Assembly: GCA_937958005.1 (NCBI GenBank)
Contig: CALGOB010000024.1
Location: 1 to 37,254 of the forward strand
DNA: 37,254 nt
Reading direction: 5' to 3'
From: an uncultured Cyclobacteriaceae bacterium
GTDB taxonomy: Bacteria; Bacteroidota; Bacteroidia; Cytophagales; Cyclobacteriaceae
Shown here: piece after piece, positions 33,225-37,254 of the stretch
How positions within the stretch are numbered: position 1 is the stretch's first letter
Layout: each line of letters opens with the position of its first letter
The notes under the pieces: model-generated
Told to the model about the DNA's origin: nothing
What the model saw: only the letters and a program-made list of their open reading frames with translations
The model's database searches: none
Made by a program: the position numbers and the translations under genes

Positions 33225-34712
33225 ATGGTTGATTTATTGAAATATATTTTAGAGTCCTCTTTTTCCTTATCAATATGTTATGCTTTTTATTTCTTCTTTT
33301 TAAGAAAGGAAAGTAATCATGCCTTCGTGAGGTATTATTTATTAGCTGCTCTTTGCTTTTCATTCGCGATTCCCTTTTTCAATTTTGAAATTCCATTTTT
33401 TCAAAATCCAGAAGTTACTTTTACTTATTATTTGCCCACTTTCCAAGATTATTCAGCGAGTTCAGACCTAAACGATACATCCAGTAATATTTGGCTAAGT
33501 AGCAACCTGGTTTTATGGTCTATCTATGGCACTATTTCAATCTGGTTTTTGGCTAGTATCCTAATGGAAGTTCATAGAATCTTTAAGATTTGTAGACAGA
33601 CTAAAAGTATAAATTTCAAAGGGTATAAAGTGATCTATCACCAAACTGACCTTCCTACTTTTTCCTTTATGAGAATGATTTTTCTGGCACAGGAAGATCG
33701 TAAGGATATGGCAATAGAAAAAAATATTTTGAATCATGAAATCGCTCATATCAAAGGACTACATAGTGTTGATATCCTATTTATAGAGATTCTTAAGATT
33801 ATATTTTGGTTTAACCCTTTGGTATATGCATTTAAAAATGCCTTGGTCCTATCCCATGAGTACATTGCTGATCAGCAGTCTATTCAAAAAGGAGATGATC
33901 AGTCTTATGTAAACCTATTAGTGAACCAAACCTTGTCAAACTTAGGCTTAAGCTTAGGTAGCCATTTTGGAAGGAAGTCCGGAATACTTCCAGAGTGGTT
34001 CCCTTTTGGGCAATTGTCCCTCAATAAATCAATTACCTTAAAACGTATTCAAATGATTAAAAACAAAAAGAAAATGAACAAATTAAAGTATTTTATTCCG
34101 GTTCTAGCAATTGGTCTATCATTCATCATGGTTAGCTGTTTAGAAGATGAAACACTTAACGAAAACCAAATCAATAAACCAGATTTATCCATTGAAGATG
34201 TATCTGACATTGATCTTGACAAAGATGGCTCTGTCACTATTACCATGAAAGATGGCACTGTATTTGAAACTACTAAAGATGATTTCCCGACAGATTTTAA
34301 TTTTAAATCTGCTGATAAAGTGGTTCTTGATAATGTGTCTTTTGAGGTCAAAAAATTTATTGGATCTGATAATGGTGACCAGGCTGACATAGGAGAAACC
34401 TTCCATATTGTAGAAGAAAGACCTCAATTTGTAGGAGGAGATCAGGCGCTTTATTCTTACTTAGCTGAACAAATAAATTATCCAAAAACTGCCAGTGAAC
34501 AGGGCGTTGGTGGAAAAGTATTTGTCCAATTTATCATCAAAAAAGATGGATCTATCTCCGATAGCAAAATAATAAAAGGAGTGGAAGAATCAATTGATCA
34601 AGAGGCACTAAGAGTGATCGAAAAAATGCCTGATTGGATTCCTGGCAAACAAAAAGGTCAAGATGTAAATGTTCAAATGGTTATTCCAATTAAATTTAAA
34701 CTTGACGACTAG
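33225..34712 (+). CDS. M56 family (BlaR1-like) metallopeptidase with a C-terminal TonB domain
   Basis: The product has 495 residues. Membrane helices lie near 5-26, 36-52 and 92-113. The M56 zinc peptidase has HEIAH at 171-175 with Glu213 in HEYIAD as a likely third ligand. A fourth helix at 288-305 ends at Cys305 and leads to a periplasmic part of about 190 residues. The last 110 residues (FVGGDQALYSYLAEQINYP, then a Gly-Lys-Val-Phe-Val core and IPIKFKL end) match the TonB C-terminal domain, which touches TonB-dependent receptors. There is no penicillin-binding sensor domain as in BlaR1. It is encoded two bases after the BlaI-like gene. Cleavage of BlaI by it is inferred. Confidence 0.93.
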   Translation: MVDLLKYILESSFSLSICYAFYFFFLRKESNHAFVRYYLLAALCFSFAIPFFNFEIPFFQNPEVTFTYYLPTFQDYSASSDLNDTSSNIWLSSNLVLWSIYGTISIWFLASILMEVHRIFKICRQTKSINFKGYKVIYHQTDLPTFSFMRMIFLAQEDRKDMAIEKNILNHEIAHIKGLHSVDILFIEILKIIFWFNPLVYAFKNALVLSHEYIADQQSIQKGDDQSYVNLLVNQTLSNLGLSLGSHFGRKSGILPEWFPFGQLSLNKSITLKRIQMIKNKKKMNKLKYFIPVLAIGLSFIMVSCLEDETLNENQINKPDLSIEDVSDIDLDKDGSVTITMKDGTVFETTKDDFPTDFNFKSADKVVLDNVSFEVKKFIGSDNGDQADIGETFHIVEERPQFVGGDQALYSYLAEQINYPKTASEQGVGGKVFVQFIIKKDGSISDSKIIKGVEESIDQEALRVIEKMPDWIPGKQKGQDVNVQMVIPIKFKLDD

Positions 34713-34749
34713 TTGTTATTAATAGCTCAAAAAAACAGGTCTTTAAAAT

Positions 34750-34861
34750 AATGAACCAACCCCGACCCAAGGGTACGGGGTATCTATGGGCAATAATTTA
34801 AGGATCGACTCAAGAGTCGGGGCGCCCGGCCAGGGGAATTAATATCCCTTAGGGATTAAAA
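34750..34861. repeat. 112-bp dispersed repeat, copy 2
   Basis: It is the same 112 bases as 11189-11300, in the same orientation, with one difference (G at 34803). It fills most of the 143-base gap between the converging M56-TonB and thiL genes, and its last six bases include the thiL stop codon. Only 37 bases separate the M56-TonB stop from it. Confidence 0.9.
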
Positions 34862-35887
34862 ATGCTTCCACCCTTGTGCCTTTAAGTCAATCATATTTTC
34901 ATTCTTGGTGATAAACTTTCTTCCCTTTGTCTCTTCGTGCATATAGCCTATGGTTGCAATGTCTGGATGGTTTTTTATCTTCTCGAAATCATCTTGCTTA
35001 ATGGTAAACAACAGCTCGTAATCTTCCCCACCATTTAAGGCACATGTAATTGGATCTATATTAAACTCTACAGCTGTATCATAAGTGGCTTTGGCAATGG
35101 GTAATTTATCTTCATAAATAGCTACACCTAACCTTGATTGTTCACATAAGTGAAACGATTCAGAGGCTAAACCATCAGATATATCAATCATTGCTGTTGG
35201 CTTTACATCAAAATCTGCCAATTCATGAACAATATCCATTCTAGCGTCTGCCTTCAACTGTCGCTTCACTAGGTAATCATATTTTTCAAGTTCCGGTTGC
35301 ATTCCTGGATTTTCAAGAAAAACTTGCTTTTCCCTTTCTAAAACTTGTAATCCTATAAATGCTCCTCCTAAATCGCCGGTAACACAAAGGATATCAGAAT
35401 TTGAGGCACCGTTTCTATAGGTGATTTTATCTTTAGCTACTCTACCAACAGCTGTCACAGAAATTACTAGTCCAGCTTGAGAACTTGTTGTATCACCTCC
35501 TACTAAATCAACTTTATAGGCTTCACAAGCAAATTTCACTCCTTCATAAAGTGCTTCAACTGCCTGTAAGGAAAATCGATTGCTAATCCCTATACTCACT
35601 GTAATCTGCTCTGGAATACCATTCATAGCTGCTATATCAGAAACATTGACTGCTACTGCTTTGAACCCCAAATGAGTAAGGGGTGCATAAGATAAATCAA
35701 AGTGCACTCCTTCTAAAAGCATATCAGTAGAAACCAATTTATATTCATCTCCACAATCCATCACAGCAGCATCATCCCCAATTCCAAACACAGTTGATGG
35801 GTTCTGATTGGTGAATTTCTCACTAATTCTTTTGATTAGGCCAAATTCTCCTAAATCATTAATTTCCGTTCTTTTTTCTTCAGCCAT
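34856..35887 (-). CDS. thiL: Thiamine-monophosphate kinase ThiL
   Basis: The 343-residue enzyme phosphorylates thiamine monophosphate to the diphosphate cofactor. Family motifs are FGIGDDAAV near residue 35, STDMLLEGVHFD, the AVNVSDIAAMNG segment, VGGDTTSSQ, and IDISDGLASE. Length is normal for Bacteroidota, so the 3' end is probably intact even though the stop codon lies in the dispersed repeat. It follows the epimerase gene after two bases, so they share a transcript. No TPP riboswitch is seen, and no other thi genes are in the window. Confidence 0.95.
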   Translation of the reverse strand: MAEEKRTEINDLGEFGLIKRISEKFTNQNPSTVFGIGDDAAVMDCGDEYKLVSTDMLLEGVHFDLSYAPLTHLGFKAVAVNVSDIAAMNGIPEQITVSIGISNRFSLQAVEALYEGVKFACEAYKVDLVGGDTTSSQAGLVISVTAVGRVAKDKITYRNGASNSDILCVTGDLGGAFIGLQVLEREKQVFLENPGMQPELEKYDYLVKRQLKADARMDIVHELADFDVKPTAMIDISDGLASESFHLCEQSRLGVAIYEDKLPIAKATYDTAVEFNIDPITCALNGGEDYELLFTIKQDDFEKIKNHPDIATIGYMHEETKGRKFITKNENMIDLKAQGWKHF

Positions 35888-35889
35888 AT

Positions 35890-36294
35890 CTATCTAATCT
35901 CCTGACAAAGTTCTACCAATACCCCATTGGCACTTTTGGGGTGTACAAAACAAATTAATTTATTATCAGCGCCTTTCTTAGGTTTTTCATTCAACAATTT
36001 AAACCCTTCCCCTTCTAACCTTTTCATTTCAGCAACTATATCTGTTACCTCAAATGCAATATGATGAATCCCTTCTCCTTTTTTCTCTATAAACTTTGCA
36101 ATAGGGCTTTCTGGACTAGAAGCACTTAAAAGCTCAATTTTAGATTCTCCCAATTGGAAAAATGAAGTGTCCACGCCTTCACTGAGTACTTGTTCTATTT
36201 TATAATGGTTCCTTCCGAAAAGTTTAGCAAACAATGCATTGCTGTTCTCTAAATCTTTTACTGCAATACCAATGTGTTCTATTTTATTTAACAT
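35890..36294 (-). CDS. mce: Methylmalonyl-CoA epimerase
   Basis: The 134-residue VOC-fold protein interconverts the R and S forms of methylmalonyl-CoA in the propionate-succinate route. The metal ligands are seen in KIEHIGIAVKDLENS (His7), GIHHIAFEV and the C-terminal VLVELCQE (Glu). The phrase HPKSANGVLVELCQ is typical of the family. It forms a two-gene unit with thiL. Methylmalonyl-CoA mutase is not in the window. Confidence 0.93.
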   Translation of the reverse strand: MLNKIEHIGIAVKDLENSNALFAKLFGRNHYKIEQVLSEGVDTSFFQLGESKIELLSASSPESPIAKFIEKKGEGIHHIAFEVTDIVAEMKRLEGEGFKLLNEKPKKGADNKLICFVHPKSANGVLVELCQEIR

Positions 36295-36434
36295 TATAGG
36301 GATTATCTATGTGCTCTTCTTTATTTTTGCAAAAATGCCTAATCTTTTTGTCAACCCATAAAGATTAACGCATGATTTAACGGAAAGCTTGTTTTTCATA
36401 TTTGTACCGATTGTTTCAATATAATTTGTATTAA

Positions 36435-36509
36435 ATGAAACTGAAAACCTGGTTTTCTACGTTAGATAGAACAGTTCTATTTTCCGAACCACTACTAAAA
36501 GAAGACTAA
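36435..36509 (+). CDS. Possible 24-codon upstream ORF coupled to the HesB-like gene
   Basis: ATG at 36435 opens a frame for MKLKTWFSTLDRTVLFSEPLL plus three more residues. Its TAA overlaps the next gene's ATG as TAATG, the same junction type as in the ExbD genes. The frame differs from that of the HesB-like gene, so it is not an N-terminal extension. It may be a leader peptide or a chance ORF. Confidence 0.3.
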   Translation: MKLKTWFSTLDRTVLFSEPLLKED

Positions 36510-36835
36510 TGATTAGTGTAACAGATAAAGCAAAAGACAGATTATCGGAATTACGATTGGAAGAAGGGCATACGCCCGAACATAATGTTCGAGTTGCAGT
36601 AAAAGGCGGTGGATGTTCTGGTCTAATGTATGACTTAGAGTTTGATAAAGTAATTGCTGATAGCGACGACGTTTTCGAAGACAAAGGAGTTAAAATTATC
36701 GTTGATAAAAAGAGTTTATTATATCTACTAGGTACTACCTTAGATTTTACTGATGGGCTTAATGGAAAAGGTTTTCAATTTATTAATCCAAATGCATCCA
36801 GAACTTGTGGCTGCGGCGAAAGTTTTTCCGTTTAG
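36509..36835 (+). CDS. HesB/IscA/SufA family iron-sulfur carrier
   Basis: The 108-residue A-type carrier has the three conserved cysteines: Cys36 in GGGCSG, and Cys100 and Cys102 in the final RTCGCGESF. These bind iron or a [2Fe-2S] cluster for delivery to apo-proteins. The body VAVKGGGCSGLMYDLEFDK and FINPNASRTCGCG are standard. Whether it is SufA, IscA or ErpA cannot be told without the other suf genes, which are not in the window. It is divergent from the epimerase gene with about 214 bases between starts. A hairpin terminator follows. Confidence 0.95.
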   Translation: MISVTDKAKDRLSELRLEEGHTPEHNVRVAVKGGGCSGLMYDLEFDKVIADSDDVFEDKGVKIIVDKKSLLYLLGTTLDFTDGLNGKGFQFINPNASRTCGCGESFSV

Positions 36836-36845
36836 CTTTTTGAAC

Positions 36846-36892
36846 TGCTTTTAAAGGTTATCTTTAGACAATAATCTTTAGAAGCATTTTTA
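36846..36892 (+). terminator. Intrinsic terminator of the HesB-like gene
   Basis: TGCTTTTAAAG at 36846-36856 pairs with CTTTAGAAGCA at 36876-36886 (one T-G pair), with an inner TTAT/ATAA pairing and a TTTTT tail. It lies about 11 bases after the stop codon. Confidence 0.75.
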
Positions 36893-36910
36893 AGTACAGC
36901 CCACTTTAGG

Positions 36911-37006
36911 TCATTCTCCGTTTCTGTCCTTCTGTTTAAATGATTTGTAGAATTTCCCATCAAATCGAACTGGGTTTGTAGGATTAAAAGGACATTTATT
37001 TTTCAT
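36911..37006 (-). CDS. Possible 31-residue ORF next to the group II intron
   Basis: ATG at 37006 on the minus strand opens a 31-codon frame (KNKCPFNPTNPVRFDGKFY and a basic tail, stop at 36911). The upstream bases GGAGGAAAAGG form an unusually strong ribosome-binding site for this genome. It is about 110 bases beyond the intron 3' end in the 3' exon, same strand. It could be a truncated gene or chance. No family recognised. Confidence 0.3.
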   Translation of the reverse strand: MKNKCPFNPTNPVRFDGKFYKSFKQKDRNGE

Positions 37007-37115
37007 CCTTTTCCTCCATTTGTAAAATGTCAGTCATACATTGATTTCCAAATATCTTGCTTTTCTATATGTCCCTCAAAACCATGTTAAATGGTAAGTA
37101 ACATGGGATATAAAA

Positions 37116-37254
37116 GTCGAGTAGGTAAGGGGAATTTCACCCCAAACCTCTCACAGCACTGGACGTGAAACTCTCGCTTCATCCAGCGCTTCCAGAGTTA
37201 GGTATATTTCCTCTTACCTATTGTTGGGCGCACTAACGACCAATGGTCAAAAAG
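37116..37254 (-). mobile_element. 3' end of a group II intron (domains V and VI)
   Basis: On the minus strand, bases 37189-37156 form a 34-nt domain V hairpin: a lower stem with TGGA/TCCA, a two-base CG bulge, and an upper stem capped by a GAGA tetraloop. The catalytic triad position reads CGC instead of the more common AGC. Bases 37154-37116 form domain VI and end CTACTCGAC, giving the -AC intron end at 37116. The rest of the intron, with most of its reverse transcriptase, lies beyond the window. Confidence 0.85.
37198..37254 (-). CDS. C-terminal end of the group II intron reverse transcriptase/maturase
   Basis: The frame LFDHWSLVRPTIGKRKYT ends in TAA at 37198, eight bases before domain V. 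Group II intron proteins commonly end with an aromatic-His-Trp motif near the C-terminus, and the place of the stop just ahead of domain V fits an ORF carried in domain IV. Only 18 residues are in the window, so the identification rests on position more than on sequence. Confidence 0.6.
   Translation of the reverse strand, partial: LFDHWSLVRPTIGKRKYT

Noticed and set aside
32536-34712. A beta-lactam resistance locus based on the BlaI/BlaR1-like pair
   Set aside because: There is no beta-lactamase or PBP2a gene and the peptidase has a TonB domain instead of a penicillin sensor.

Overview
The window reads as a chromosomal segment of a Bacteroidota bacterium, most likely of the order Cytophagales. 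The DNA is AT-rich and most genes lack a strong Shine-Dalgarno sequence. Several sites match the Bacteroidota -7 promoter box TAnnTTTG. Typical lineage genes are present: an ExbB/ExbD cluster with a small membrane protein between them, a TonB-domain M56 peptidase next to a BlaI-type repressor, a DUF2911 protein, a DUF3109 protein and a TamB-like giant protein beside tsaD. The genus cannot be named from sequence reading alone.

Layout. 1-2120: the 5' part of a lipoprotein gene on the minus strand, a LuxE-type acyl-activating enzyme gene, and a 41-codon lipoprotein gene. 2155-8293 (minus): a sigma-54-type response regulator without a DNA-binding domain, the RNase P RNA gene, and a 1502-residue TamB-like gene. 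8302-10343 (plus): tsaD, smpB and an HNH endonuclease gene. 10344-11375: about 1 kb without a gene, holding a MITE-like element and two tandem copies of a structured repeat. 11376-13653 (minus): ExbD, ExbD, a small membrane protein and ExbB. 13733-13817: tRNA-Ser(GGA). 13908-19926 (minus): a compact run of asparaginase, TatD nuclease, polysaccharide deacetylase, GAF-PP2C phosphatase, small winged-helix-like protein, GT2 glycosyltransferase and a YbhN/MprF-type membrane protein. 19939-25996: ruvC (+), HIT protein and greA (-), a 2-hydroxyacid dehydrogenase (-), mgtE and rsmA (-), and pdxA (+). 26289-26489: an isolated RiPP precursor gene resembling a class I lanthipeptide. 26856-31188 (plus): DUF177, rpmF, fabH, efp, accB and accC, a fatty-acid/translation cluster. 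31415-32535 (minus): DUF3109 and DUF2911 genes. 32783-34712 (plus): a two-operator promoter, a BlaI-like repressor and an M56-TonB peptidase. 34856-36294 (minus): thiL and methylmalonyl-CoA epimerase. 36435-36835 (plus): a 24-codon upstream ORF and an HesB/IscA-type protein. 37116-37254 (minus): the 3' end of a group II intron with the tail of its reverse transcriptase.

Most genes are ordinary housekeeping genes. The parts that merit a second look are: the orphan lanthipeptide-like precursor with its own terminators; a 112-bp repeat present twice with one mismatch plus a diverged third copy that keeps its hairpin by a compensatory base-pair change; two 16-bp palindromes two helical turns apart over the blaI-like promoter; a long nested inverted repeat upstream of the dehydrogenase; and the group II intron cut by the window edge.
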